Assembly: GCA_013396525.1 (NCBI GenBank)
Contig: VWYX01000216.1
Span: forward strand, 306,196-370,195
Direction: 5' to 3'
Source of the DNA: Chaetorhynchus papuensis
Lineage: Eukaryota > Chordata > Aves > Passeriformes > Rhipiduridae
DNA length: 64,000 bases
Positions 1 to 13,420 of the stretch are shown piece by piece. The position numbers and the translations under genes were made by a program. The first letter of the stretch is position 1. The number at the start of each line of letters is the position of its first letter. The notes under the pieces were generated by a model, which was not told the DNA's origin, did no database searches, and saw nothing but the letters and a program-made list of their open reading frames with translations.

Positions 1-3000
1 TACTGCAAGTTTTTGATTTTTTTTCTCTTCTAGGACAATCTTCTTCATTAGATTGTTGTGGTTCTTTGAACTGTGGTGGTTATTTTTTTTTCTTTGTTAC
101 TGTCTTAAGTATTTTGGTTGAAATAAGAGTTCTGAAGAAGATTTTAGTATATAACTTTCAGCCCAGTTTGCTTGAGAAGGTTCTAAGCAGGTTGGAAAAT
201 AGGATATTAGAGTGGGAAGTGTCAGGCAGTTATAATAATAACTAGCCTTTCTTTTAACAAGAAATTACTGTCTTTTGAAATAAACTACTTGCTAAACTGT
301 AAAAATGAGGTGAGTCACAGTGCATTTAACTTACTACTTTATTTTCTGTTTTCAATAGCATGGTTATATTTTTCCAATTTGACTTAATCTGACTGTGCGC
401 TTACAATCTCCTCCCCCATAACATCTGCTGTTTAACCATGAGGTGCTATATCCATCCTTGCTTTAAAAGCCTGCTGCTGCCTTTTGTAGGACTGCTGTAC
501 TCTTTTGTGTGCTGCTGGTATCTGGCATCCATGGAGTGAGTTCTGGTAAATGATTGCCTTTGGGAGTTAGTCCCACAGAACAGTGTACAAGCTAGTTTGG
601 AAACTTGGCTGCTAGCAGAAGGACATTGTTAATTTAGCAAATAGCCACAGTAATTTAAAATGTTATACCTTCTATTTATTGATGCCCTTCTCTAGGAATT
701 TACTAACCCACAGCTATCAATATAATGCAGTGAGAGTCCTTGCTCCCATTCAGATCGAAAGATTTCGCTTAAACCTCTGTTACAGGCAGTTTAATCTGCC
801 TGTACATGACCTCGCTCTAAAGAGTGAAAGGTGGTCTTGTTCTGAATTTCTGCTTCGGGGTGGGTTAACCTGCAACAGGAGACAGCATGGGCCACTGCTT
901 GTACTAATTTAACCCTTTGAAGCTAAGTCAGTGTGGGCTGCTTCTGTAGGATTCTGAAAATATGTAGTGAAGCTTACTGAGCATAAAGTCCCTCTATACC
1001 AGAGCCTCTTGCTCTGTACATTGTATTCTCTTTAGTATTTAAATACTTAAATATTTTAATATTTTAAAATGCATCCATGTCTATCTGTCTACCTACATTC
1101 ATGTAGATCTGCTGTGCATCTGTCCACACCAAGTTGCTTTGTACATTATTGGAAGAAATTATATTAAAATACTAAAAACCTGCAAGCTGCCTAATTGCAC
1201 ATTAATATAATTTTGTAAATGTATTTTTTCCTGCTGAAATACATTTCTTAAAGCTATATTTAGCTTAATTAGTCTTGAACAAGTCCAGATGTTACTGTAA
1301 CTTCAGTGATAACTGATTTATAAAATAAGAAGTGTATCTGAACTAAAACTGAGGGCACATTGAAAACAAGTGATGTAGTATCTCATGGAATTATGCAATC
1401 TAGCTTAGAGGGGGGAGCTGTCTTGTTTGTTTGTTTTAATGATCATGTCCCTAGGTATTTTACTATATTATTTTGGTGATGCTGAGGATTTTCTTCATAT
1501 ATTTACAGCTTGAAGTGGCTTTGGTCTTTTCTTGGCATTGTGATAATTTTATTTTGTGCTTAAGGCCATAGAGCATTGCTTGCTAGTACTGTGAAATAAT
1601 ACCCTGTGGTTGCTTTCTTTTAATAAAGTAGCAAGATAAATATTAAATTATATGTTCTAGCAAGTAACATAAGGAAATGCTTGAAAGATCTCCTGTGCTG
1701 ACATAAAGTTTGTTTTTCAGAAGTTTAAATAGTTTTCCAGTGAAATGATACACCTGCTTCCTCTAATTTATTTGTATAACGGTTTTCTTTGGAACTGCAG
1801 GAGGAAATAAATGGTTTCAAGTAAACAGTGAAGCTCCTGACTTCAAAGTACTTCCTTCAAAAGTGAAACAGCTTCACTTTCCTTTCTTAAATAAATAAAA
1901 ACCAAACATACCTTCCTATCTTACATTTTTTATTCATGTATATAAATCTGAAGGATTTTTTATCTTGAGTCTTTCATAGGAAAAGAACTATTACTGTAGG
2001 ACACCTCAGATTATATTAGGGACATGGTTTAGTAGTGGTCTTAGTAGTGTTAGGTTAACACTTGGACTCAGTTGTTTTGGTTGTCTTTTCGAGCGTAACC
2101 GATTCTGTGAATTTGTGTTGGAAAAGGTTTACTGGACTTATTCTAACTTTGCACATCTTTATTACAGTGGTGTAAAAGGAGGAGTTTTCCATGGAGATGA
2201 GCTCCCTGATTGAAAGAGGCAATACAGATAATTTTTTTTTGTAGTGATACTGCAGGGCAGTGCCTTTTCTCCTTCAGTGACTCCTTACCTGGAATATCCC
2301 AAAAACAGACCAGATAGCATCTCTCACATGCTCTGCTTAACCAGGACATTACTTAAGGAATATAATTAAAATATAATAGTTTTTACTGGCAAAGGTTGCT
2401 TAATTAGGATGTCTGCAGGTACTTCATTTTCAAATAAGCTGTTACATGCACACAAATATGCAGAAGTGTTGGGACACCCATTTGTTTTCATTTTTCTTAC
2501 TACAGCTACACTATTGAATGCTCCTGAAATTCTGTCATGTTTAGATTTCACTGCCAGTTCACTTCTTCTGCAGATCTGACCTGTGAGGACTGCTTCCCTG
2601 CATTCTCTTGGGATGCCATGTGTTTAATAGTCTTGCTGTGTCTCTATAAGTGTGTGGTTAGCATTTTGAAAACCATGATGCTTTTTGTTTGCTTTGGTCT
2701 GTTACCAAAACTGTTTATTAAAGTGTGCTCCTTTGATATTATGCTCTGTAATAAAGTGCTTTCAGCAATCTCCTGGAGATAACGTAATTTCCAAGATTTT
2801 TACCAGTTCAGCTCTATTTCACAGCAGCTTTTTGGTAGCTTTGGAGAAACATTTATCAAGTCCATGATCAGTGAAATATTTTATTCTTGTTGACAAGCCA
2901 GGTGTGAACTACATAAAAATACAAGGACTATGTTTTATAAACTTAATGTTTTCCCTGGCTCAGTAATTAGTCTGACTTCCTCTTGCCTTTATTCAGGACA

Positions 3001-6000
3001 TAACATTAAATGTTTGCATCAAAACTGTGAAATTATTGGGCATAGGAAATATCTGTCACAGCTAGGTGAGACAGTACTTTGATTCATTAGAATGAAGTTA
3101 ACCCTGTTTTAAGGAGCCTTTCTTCACAGGCTTATTTATTGGTTAGAATAAGTTAGTACACTTAAATTGTAATATAGTATATTTCTTTCCATCATGTGTT
3201 TGGTATTTTGGGAAGGATTTTAAAAAACCCAACAAAACACATTTGTTGGAAAACTGAAATACTAATGCATATTTATATGGCCATAAAATTTTAACTTCAA
3301 GATTATATGTGTAGTTTAACACTTTTAACTAGCTTGTTCCTCAGCAAATTTGTATACTAATACTCTTTTTAAAAGTATTTTAAAAGTATTTTGACTTTTG
3401 TCTTTGAGTTACTAGAACATCTGAGATCCAAGGCATCAGTTGAAAAATTCTCCTTGCCAATTGTGATAGCAGACTATTCTATAGCTAATTAATATATTTC
3501 TGAGGCATTTAAAATAATGAGAAAAAAATAAGATTTGGAATAAAAATAATTCTTTTTACTAACTGGATTGGTATTACAATACTAGATTTTTTAAGAATTC
3601 ACTTAATTTGATAAAATGTGTGGACTACTATAGATGTTATATGTAATGAGAAGGGAATATGGAAATAGGAGGGAGTTATTTCACCCTTTGCTGTAAAGGA
3701 AAACAAAGTTTAGTGATATGCAGAGGATCAGAATGTTTCTGCTGTATTCCTTTTTTTCTCAATATCTGAAAAAGTGATTGACAGGAGTTCAAATTTCCCC
3801 TCCACTTTTAAAATGAAACCAGTCTGAATCCAAGTTCCTTCCTCAGCCCAGACTGGGAAAGTACATAAATTATATGTTGGTTTGGGGAGACAGGTTTGTT
3901 TCTGACCCCTCTGGGTGGCTGGGGGAACTTTGCAGCCTGGGATTAAATCACTGAAAGCAATACTAGTGTCATCTGAAAGATATCCTGCATGCTCCAGGGT
4001 GGCTCTATCACACCTTTAATAATGCTTCACAAATGAGAAAAAAATGTGCTGTCAGTTTGTCATAAAATTTATTATTAAGACAAGAACTGTACCCGCCTAG
4101 GATGCAATTTTGTTCATTTCCTTAGATTAGTTTTTGATTGGGGGAGGCTGGGGGATGGGAAGAATATTTTGGTGCAAAGTTGAAATCTAGGTGATTAGTG
4201 TGGTCTCTAGTTGGGGTTATAGCCTGGTTCTGTTGTTCTTCTGTATATGCAATTAGAAAGCAGTCTCAAAATGTCATGTGACATCACGAGTCAAATAATC
4301 TGGCTGTTGACTGCCATTTTAAATTTTTGTGGAAAGGCGTTCTCTTGAATAGCTAGAGGCTCTATTTTTTTTTTTAACATGGTTATTTTTCGCTCCTCTT
4401 AAATAACAGATGGGACAGACCAGAAGAAATGGTGCTCAAAGATGTCAGGATTTTGCGCTTGCATGGGAAAGTGATTTCAGAACTTGTTGTCATTGTATGT
4501 TACTTATCACAGTTAATTGAAAGAAGTCCTAGTGAAATGTAAATGCGTTTTCAACAGCGTATCTGTAAAATGGAGGCCCAGAGATGTTGGAAATAAAGCT
4601 TGTTGTGTGGCAAAGCTGGAAAGAAAATGAAAGATTCACTGTAATGTGGCACTGATGCTTGTTTGGCATCCCTCCTGACTTTCTTATCTTGCCTGGTGTT
4701 CCATCAGTCAGTGAACTTGTATTTGGATCATGATGCATCAAAAAGACTGTGGAAGATACCTGTGATATGACATAATAAAAGAAAAAAAAAGACCCAAATC
4801 TATTTTCCTTTTCTGAACAGTCCATAGTTACTCTTTAAAACTATGATTTTTAGATCAGTTTGTCTGTTGAAGTTCCTGTCACTTTAAAAAATAATGAATC
4901 TTATGTAAGACAAAGAAATTTCATGGTGTTTCTTATCAAGATTTATTATTTCAGCCTGATTCATTTCCTGTTTTTGTGCTAATCACTGACAAAAAGAGAA
5001 ACACGTATTCTCCAACTGTTTGTAAATCTAGAAAATATGAAATTTACTGTATTCCAGGTGGCTGTGTGTGGCTCTAAGTGGTGCAGAGATTTATGCAGTA
5101 CTTCCCTCTGTCTGTGGTCATGCACTCGCCTCCCTGGCTAACACTGCTGTTCCAAGCTTCACATCTTTCTAGGTGGAAATTCAGTTCTCATACGAGAAAG
5201 ATAAGTTAGAACTTCTGTCCTCATACTATGCTGTGAGAACAAGAATATATTCAGTTGGATTAGTAGCAAATTAAATACTGATTTTTGAAGGAGCTGTTTT
5301 TTGAGCTGTTTCATTAGGCTGTTTGGGCTCATTGCCATAGATTTTCTTGGGTATTCACAGCGCTGAGAGAGATTTGGTATTTACATGTATGGCAGTATAG
5401 AAGGTACTAGAACGTACTGACTGGGAGATGAATGTACTTTTTGGATCTGAAACCACTCTGACAAGTCAAAAGTTCATATTTAGGGCCTGGGACCAATAGA
5501 AGATTTGTTTCACCTGTCATTTGCACCATGGAGTCTTACATAAACTGGAGACAGGATCCTGAACTCAGGAAACCAGGAGTGACTTGTTATGTGCTGGTGA
5601 ACTTGGAGGGTAGTCCAAGGGAGGAATGTTGATTTATTTAAATCACAGCATGTGTTTTCTCATGGTTACTGATATCTTGAAATGTATTAAAATTGTAATA
5701 TTTTAATGCATTCTTGTATTATTTATATTTGAGTAAAATATAGGTTGGCCTTTAAGGGTGTATTGAAAGAATATGTCTTACACAAAAGCTACATCCCCTC
5801 CCTTTCAGTCAAGTACCTGAGCACTTCCAATAGGGTTTTTTTTCATGTTGTAGTTCATGCTGTAATTTGCAAATTTATGAATTAGTAGACAGTTGGAAGT
5901 TTGCATTTTCTTCTACAAAACATAATCAAATTAAGTAATTGCTTAAATAGCTTTTTTGAAATTAAATTTGGGATTACAGTAATATATTATTGAAATCCTT

Positions 6001-9000
6001 TTAGAACTTATACTTCTGAATTAGTTTGAGTAATAATATAGCTGGCTTGGCCTTTTACATATTTATTTCTTGGTTAGGGAATATTGCTTCACTTTGGAGA
6101 AACAAATCAAGGCCTTCAAGCTTTTCAAATCATTTCATCATGACCTTTCCTTCTAAAGTTATCAACACTTTTCTGTTATAATTTGAGAAGTCAGTACATT
6201 AAGTTCTTTGAAATTGTTTTTGTCTGTTTTTTATCAAGTGTTTCCTTCTAGATATGTATGTCTTTCCTTCAAGGATGAGAAAGATGTACTGTAGAATGGC
6301 ATTAAATACCTCCAGGCTGCCATTACAGACCATATATTTTGCCGAGCAAAGGAAAATGTAAGGGGTTTTTCTCCAGTGATGTCAGTCCTGTGGAGGATAT
6401 TGTACTGTAAAATGAGCAGGAGATAAAAGGGAGAAACAGTTGTTTGTACTGACACAGTCTGTGGATATTTGAGACAGACGATGGAGTTACATATGAAAGA
6501 GGAAAAAGCATGCTTTATTTTTCTTCCAAATGCTGGTGGGATTTATAAATGTTTTTAAGGACAGCCTGCTATGGTGAGTGGACTGGTGTGCTACATATAT
6601 TAGAATACAAGGAAATGAGTACAAATTGTGGAGTTATTGTGGCTTAATGCTTAGCAGCTCAGACAGAGGAGGCTGATGTTTGCTGCCATCCCATTCTGGC
6701 TGTGAGGCAAGACACGTTCTCCTCTGTCCATCATCAGCCGTTCTGTGCATTTTCTCTGAGAGTTTGGCAAGTCACATTATCTGTCTGCTTCAAACATCTA
6801 TCTGTAAAATGAGTGACACGTCCCTTCTCTTTATGCTTTGTTTTTAGAATTTATACTGGATATGAGAAAATGCACTTACACATGTGCTATAAGTATATGG
6901 TAGAATGGAAATGGTCTTGGTAGGTATTCATTTGGACTGGGGCTACTACATCAAGTAAACATCAAAGAATTCCTCTTTTTAGGAGTTTGTTAGGAGCTCC
7001 AAGTATTGTCCATACAACTTCATATACAATACTTAGAACTGATGGTATCTTATATAAAGAAGATTAATACTTCACATTATGAAACCAGGCATTCAGGTTT
7101 TTGGTTATATTTCATTTAAATGTAGTTGGTCTGAAGCATTTATATTTTGCAGCTCAACTTGGATATTAAAACAAACAATCAAAAAACCCCACCAAATATT
7201 GTTTCTGAGAATGCAGAGGAAGGATTTCTTAATGTTTAAAAATACAGTGCAGTGCAACTGCTCTGAGAATGTTATAATGTCTGTGTTTTGGATCAGAGAT
7301 CAGTGGGGTTTCTTTTTTCATTTTCTTTTGCTTTTATTTTCTTAGAGAAACATTGCTCCATATTTATTCTATCTCTGTGAAAACTTGAAAGGAATGGCAA
7401 ATTTTTAGAAAGTGGTTTTGAACATTTTCTTTAAAGACTGATTGCTGTGGCACCAAAATTCTGAAAACATTTCACATACAGCCACACTTTTTCAGCCATT
7501 GTAGGAAGTGGTGAGATACTGAAATTTTGTATCACAGCAGCCAGGCATCAAGTCAATAATGAGAGACCCAAGTGAGAAGGGGGAATGCTTCCTTCTGCTC
7601 TTGATTCTCTGTCAGGATGAGAGGCTTCAGACAAAGTGGGAGCTGTCTACCTTCAGTTCAGAGGAGGTATAGGAAAACGTGATGTGTAGAGGCAACAGAA
7701 GAGGTAGAAGGAAAAGGAATAAGTGAGGAAGAGCAGGAAGAAAAGGTTGCATGAAGGAAATGAGGGTGACGTAGACTGAAAGAGCTGCTTTTTTAACCAC
7801 TTCTCCCTTTTTATGATAGCTTTATCTATTTCACATTTTTGCTCTCAAACTTGAGCAGCTGCAAAAGAAAATGATAAATGAAAAGAAGAGACTGATCACA
7901 GGTCCTTAACCCCTGCTAATTATTGACCAACATCTGGGGAGGAGAGATGGAAAGGTTTATATGAAGCTTTGCATGCGCACCCCTCTCAGCTACCACCTGT
8001 GTCTGCTGTTGGAGGAACATGCATTTATTTTCCAGGGTTCCTCCTTTGAGATGTAGTCCACAGCCCCTTGTTCAAAACATGCTGTAGCAGACTGTAGTGT
8101 CCTTGGGAGAAGACATTCCTCTAGCTTTGTCATCCTCTTTAGAAACCCATTGGCCAGTGTTAATCAAATCTGTCACGGGGATAGAAGTTTCAAAGAGAAA
8201 CTAATTCTAGTTAATGCTAGCTAAATCTTGTCACTTGGTGTCTGCAAACTATTAAATTGCAGAAAATTTGTGTAAGAGAACATTTTCATACCCTGATGAC
8301 AGAAAAAATACTATTGGCGTTTAAATCATTAGACAACAGCCACATTATTTGGAGTGTGCTGGGGTATAAAGATAGGGAATGCTAGAACGAGGTGTCTGTG
8401 GCACCTCATTTTTAGAGCGTTTGTGGTGTTGGACAAGGCCCTTATAGAGTAGTTTGGTGTTTTCCTCTGTGTCCATCTTTAGACATTCAGGTGTTGATCA
8501 GCAGGTCAGTGCTGTCAGTGCTCAGCCTAAGTTTTGAACCTATACAGTCCTATATTGATGCAAAACAGCCTTACAGCTTTGGCAGCCCACAAAATCTCAT
8601 TTCAGGTGTCAGCATTAGCTTTGGTGTCTGTTTCCCATTTTGCAAATTTGGAAAAGTAATCTTCCATTGCAGAATTTCTATGAAGATTTTGCAGGACTGC
8701 TTTGAAGATTGATTTGTTAATGATTTTGAAGCCTTTAGTCTGGTAAAAATATCTTAAGGGTTTGTGTGGTATTTGTGAATTCAGTGTTGTATAATGTTGT
8801 TATAAAGTAAAAAATATACAACATGTAGAGCCTCATTTAGTATGGAAATGAGAAAAAGCCATTGCTGGAATGAGGCCAGCTCCAGAAAAACCAGTGTCTG
8901 TGTGATTCTACAGGAAGTTCAGAAGCTGTACACAGCCTTTAGGGTTTCCCCAGGGCCTGGAAATGACTGCTAGAGCAGTAAGTGGCATCCAGCAGTAGTC

Positions 9001-12000
9001 TTCCAGCTTCTCTTACTGGAGCTCACCTACCTGGTGCTGTACTCACCACTGCTTGGGTGGGAAGCAACTGGCCCCACTTAATCTCTATCTGCCTCTCCTC
9101 GTAGTTGGATCTTTGCTGTGGACAGGGGAAGAGATGTCCTGATGTCCCTGGAAATGGTGACAAGGATCAGATATCACAGCCAGACATCATAGGTGCTGAA
9201 ACTGGACCAGCATTTGCATTGCCTTCCAGTGCATCAGCTACACTGTCAATTGACTGGATGGGGGATGCTGAATTTAGTTTATATTGGCAGCTTGCTTTCT
9301 GGAATCCTTAATTTTTGAGCATTCAAGTGTGCAATATTAAATGTCCTCATAGTTACTAGTGTAGGTTTGTGAGCCTCTGTTACCTGAAGAGTATTTGATA
9401 ATATTGTAGGTCACAAGATAATTTATTTATTGGGGAAAGGACTTTCTAGGAGGCAGAAGGAGGGTAAGATTTTTGTCATCTGTAATCCCATTAGCAGTGG
9501 TGTGATTACAATAGCTTTCACTTGTTTTTGCCGAGTATGGCATGGCTGTGTGGAACTTCTATGTACTATAATTAAGTACACTCTAGGAAATGGTTCTACA
9601 TGAAAAAGTCATTAAACACAACAGTTTTATTGTCCTCATTGCTAGAAGAAGACTAGGTAGCTCAGTTTTCTTGGTGGATCTTGATGCTGTAGACAAATGT
9701 AAAGGATTAGAAAAAGTGGTTTTACTAAGGTAGAAAGTCAAAGTAGAAACCAGAGTTGTCAGGAATGCTGAAACATAGACATGATTCAAACTTTTATATT
9801 CATTTCTTTCTTTGTTATCTAGCTGAACTTAAGGAAGGAGTAGATGTCACTTACACAATTACGCTACACCAGTGAGTACCTAATAAGGAGACGGCAACTT
9901 CTAGATATTTGTGAGGTTTTTTCTTACTGTCCTGAGAACACTTTGTGTCACATCCTCCCCCTCTTTCCCTTCTCTCAGTAATTTGTATGCCATATTGGTG
10001 AGGTCAGATTAGTGAACAAACAATACCGCATCTATGTGTCAGTTGTACAGACGTGTGCCTTTTTCCACAGGTTAACTTTCTCTCCACCCATTTCAGATTT
10101 CTCTTTCTCATTTTTCTTCTCCCCCCTTCTTGTCTCAGCAGAACAGTCTTCTAGGATTATGGCTTCTGAGGTTACTTTGTGACTGGACATTTGGAGAGAA
10201 AGGAGAGGGATTGTACGAAGACAGGGAAACCTGTTAAGCTTTAGTAATGCTTTGCTCTTCCATTGCTGCAAATGCAGCTGAAGGTGCTGTAACTTCTCTA
10301 ATGGGGAAGTTTGGGCAGATACAAACTACTTCAGTTACATCAAAATTTAAACAAAATGGTATGCTTTTTAGTGTAGCTGTTACCTTCCCAGTATGGAACA
10401 GTCAGCCTGACCAGCAGGTATTTAAAAAGGCTGCACTCAGCATACATTTAATTTTAAGTTAAGGCTTGCTAATATAAGTAAATAATGTAAGTCTTGTGAG
10501 CTGTAACAATCCCTTTTCAGACATACTGTTGTGACATGTGAGTTGACCCTGGCAGATTGTTCTTCTGGTTTATTTGCATTTATCGTTCATAATCCCTACC
10601 TGTTTTGATGTTTGAATCCTTTTAAATGTGCCTTGGCCTTTCAGCTTCCTTAAGTTCCATCACATGACTCTCACAGCTGTACTGCTGTGACAGTTGTGAT
10701 AGCTGCAAGGTGACAACAGATTTGCTCTTCAGAGCAGGGTTCTTTAATAATACTGGCTAAAACTGAAGCAGAGTACTTCTGCAGTTGCACACAACTTTAA
10801 AAGAGTGAAGAATCATTTATGTTCTTTCATACAGTATTTGATAATTTTCTGTCACTGGAATTATTTGAGGATGAGTGGTAAACAGTGGAATTGCAAATCA
10901 GAAAGGTCAGAAATAAGGACAGAAAGTGAATTGTTACGGATACCTTTGTTCATAATGGTGAGCCTAAAAGATGTGAGCATGAAAGAAGTGAGTGAAAGAA
11001 CAGCTAAAAGAACTCCAGAATTAATTTCTGAATAACTTTTCAGTTTCAGCCTTTTTTTTTCCACTGCAGTGTTGAGTAATTGTTCGGAAAATAGAGTAAG
11101 CTCCCCTTACTGAAAATAGACAATATACCAGAAATGTTAAAGAAACTGCATTTTTTCAGAATAGAATTTATTATCTACTGTTTTCAATCATAGACTTGAG
11201 GCTTCTAAATAACTATTAAATAATAAAAGCTCCTGTTTTATCAACTTACCTGTGTTTAAATTATCTGATTAAAATGTCTCACTTCTAGATTACTAGAACT
11301 TTTTTGACATTTTATATGCCTTATTTCTCAGGTAAAGTCACTGAAAAAGTTAATCCTACAATGGAAACAGATGTGCAGCCGACATTTTTGTAGGGGACTT
11401 TTGTTCCTCAATAACAGTGATTGCGTTTGTTTTATTCTCTGTTCTGGCACTGGTACAGTGTATGATTCATTTTTGTCTCATGCTAGCTGTAGCAAGGAAA
11501 CCACACACATATTGCAGTGTGACAAGGCTAGAGAAGTACATTTCAGACTGAATATGAAACAGTCATCAAGAATATTTATTCATTCTGTTGATAGTTTCAC
11601 CCTGCCTTATAAAGCAGACTTGCAGAAAAAAAATAATCTCTTGCACAGATGCGTTTCACATTTGCTGTAGGCAATTCTGTGCTGCCTGAAGAATGGAGCT
11701 GGTGATAACACTCCATTCTTGAGATCTTAAATACTTGGAGTTTGTTTATTCTGGCTGTTTCTTCCTCCCCACCCACCCTGAGAAAACATACCACATTTTT
11801 AAAATTTGTTAAATGGCCAAAAGAAAGATCTGGGTTCAGACTAGAGCCTAGGAGTTATACCTGTGTAGTAATCCTTACAGTTGAGGGGAAGAAAGCTGTG
11901 ATACCCGGACTTTCTAAAGAACAGCTGGTATCATGTCCAGGTATTTTGTACTGATCTGGTCTTGCTGGGAGATAGCAAATACAAATACAGGTTTGTCCAG

Positions 12001-12870
12001 ATCACATGCACAGAGTTGGAACAGGATAGTAAGCTACAGTTAACTCATTAATGTTTGACAGTGTCACCAGGTTATCTAGAGACAGATGTGGCCCTTTGTA
12101 AATATGAAACTTGAAGCTCTTTGTGTAGGTTTTCGTTCAAATGTTGACATCATCTCTGGTGTGTCTGGTGTCTCTGTCAGATGCTCAGTTTTCTCCCAAA
12201 GATGATTTTCATTAACGAACAGACTCATGTCAAGGGCTGTGGAAGCTAAGTGTCATTATCTTTAAGTGTTCAGTGCAGTTTTATAAAATCCATGTTAGAA
12301 ATCTGTTTCAGAATGCTGTCCTCAGTGAGGGTTCTTCTGTTTCATCAGGCACTTGCTGGATGTCGGGTAGAAGCTCTAACTGAAATGAGGAGCCTTTTAC
12401 TATAAATGTATGAGGTGCTGAGAGTAAGGCATGAAGATGGTTGCAAGGCCCTTTTGCTTACAGACTCGAGTGTGAGGATCTATGACATGAGCTGTCACAC
12501 TCGTGAATGTGCCTTCATGTCTTTGTGTAGCTTGCTGAGTGTGAATGCTACATTCCTGAGTTAAAATTCAGAATGTTAATGGTGTTGGATTGATGCAAAG
12601 ATGAACCCTGGCCACTGTAAAAAAAAAAAAAAAAGAAAAGTCAATAGCGGAGATTCCTGAGTTATTTTTAGATACCTTTTCAGTATTATTGTTCATTCCC
12701 CAGGCAGCCAGTGTGAGGTATTCTGCCACCACCACGGACCAGTGTCCGCAGGCAGTTTCAGCAATCCCTTAGTCTTCAGCAATCTGCAGAGTGTACAAAC
12801 TGTTAGCTTTGGCTCTGGTTTCTGCTTTTAGAATAACCCAAATGTTTCTTACTCGAGGCATCTGGTTTGT
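1..12870. other. AT-rich non-coding region upstream of RNF19A
   Basis: No exon could be supported here. Open frames are all short (under 100 codons), lack recognisable protein similarity and are not flanked by convincing paired splice sites. The stretch is AT-rich with many T and A runs. If the CpG island near 13 kb is the RNF19A promoter, this is intergenic; if another promoter lies further left, it is part of the first intron. In the human genome a long gene-poor interval lies on this side of RNF19A (recalled), which fits either reading. Confidence 0.6.
12619..12634. repeat. A16 homopolymer
   Basis: A run of sixteen A residues about 250 bases left of the CpG-dense block. It could be a poly(A) tail remnant of a retrocopy, but no recognisable element precedes it, so it is recorded only as a simple repeat. 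Confidence 0.7.
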
Positions 12871-13420
12871 TTTTGGAAGGTGGAAAAGGCGGCAGATGCA
12901 CTGCCGTCTGCCCTCGTTCTGTCTGGGTCAGGCGGTGTGGCCCGGAGGCTCAAGGTGTGCCAGGCGGGGGCTGGTGCTGCCCCGCTGGCCCGGCCGGGAG
13001 GACGCGCGCGGGGCCGGGCTGCGCCTCTGCCGTGCCGGCTCTCCGGCCACCGCTGACCCCTTCGGCTCTTCTGCCGCTGCTTTGTTCCCTTCCTGGCTCT
13101 GCTCGACAGAGAGAATTTACCTGAAGCCTGCAAAGCGAGCCAGTCACATGGTCGGACTGTGCCAGATACGGCTGTAATCTCGGGCTGAAAAATTGAATTT
13201 GTCCTCCCCCTCTTCCTGCTCTTTTGCATTCGTTTTCCGATTCAGGAATGCAAGCTCTGAGTTACACAGCACAATGGAGACTTAATGTAACTATTTCTAA
13301 AGCGTCTGCTGGCAAGAAAACTCTGACGTCAGCAAAGTTAGGGAGAGGTTTTGCTTTGCGCACATTGAGTCGCTCCGGTCTGGAATAATGGCATGCTGGA
13401 CTGGAAACAGTGTTTGGGGG
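12870..13420 (+). promoter_or_regulatory. CpG island, candidate RNF19A promoter and exon 1
   Basis: From about 12,880 to 13,110 the base composition changes abruptly from AT-rich to very GC-rich, with dense CpG dinucleotides (for example the GACGCGCGCGGGGCCGGG core near 13,000). The right flank to 13,420 keeps several CpGs and contains a perfect CRE palindrome. This is the only CpG island in the left 40 kb and lies 12.5 kb upstream of the first RNF19A coding exon, so it is the natural candidate for the RNF19A promoter and non-coding first exon. I could not identify a convincing splice donor for that exon. No TATA box is evident, as expected for a CpG promoter. The plus orientation is inferred from RNF19A only; a divergent or unrelated transcript is possible. 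Confidence 0.6.
13324..13331. promoter_or_regulatory. Consensus CRE palindrome (TGACGTCA)
   Basis: A perfect eight-base TGACGTCA lies just right of the CpG-dense core. This is the full CREB/ATF binding consensus. Full CREs that are functional usually lie within a few hundred bases of a transcription start and keep their central CpG, as here. That supports a start site near 13.3-13.4 kb, possibly cAMP or stress responsive. Binding itself is inferred. Confidence 0.55.

Noticed and set aside
12791..13229. Overlapping open frames of 126-128 codons on both strands in the CpG island
   Set aside because: They exist on both strands and in several frames at once, as expected from GC-rich DNA lacking stop codons, and the translations are Arg/Ala/Pro-rich without recognisable domains.
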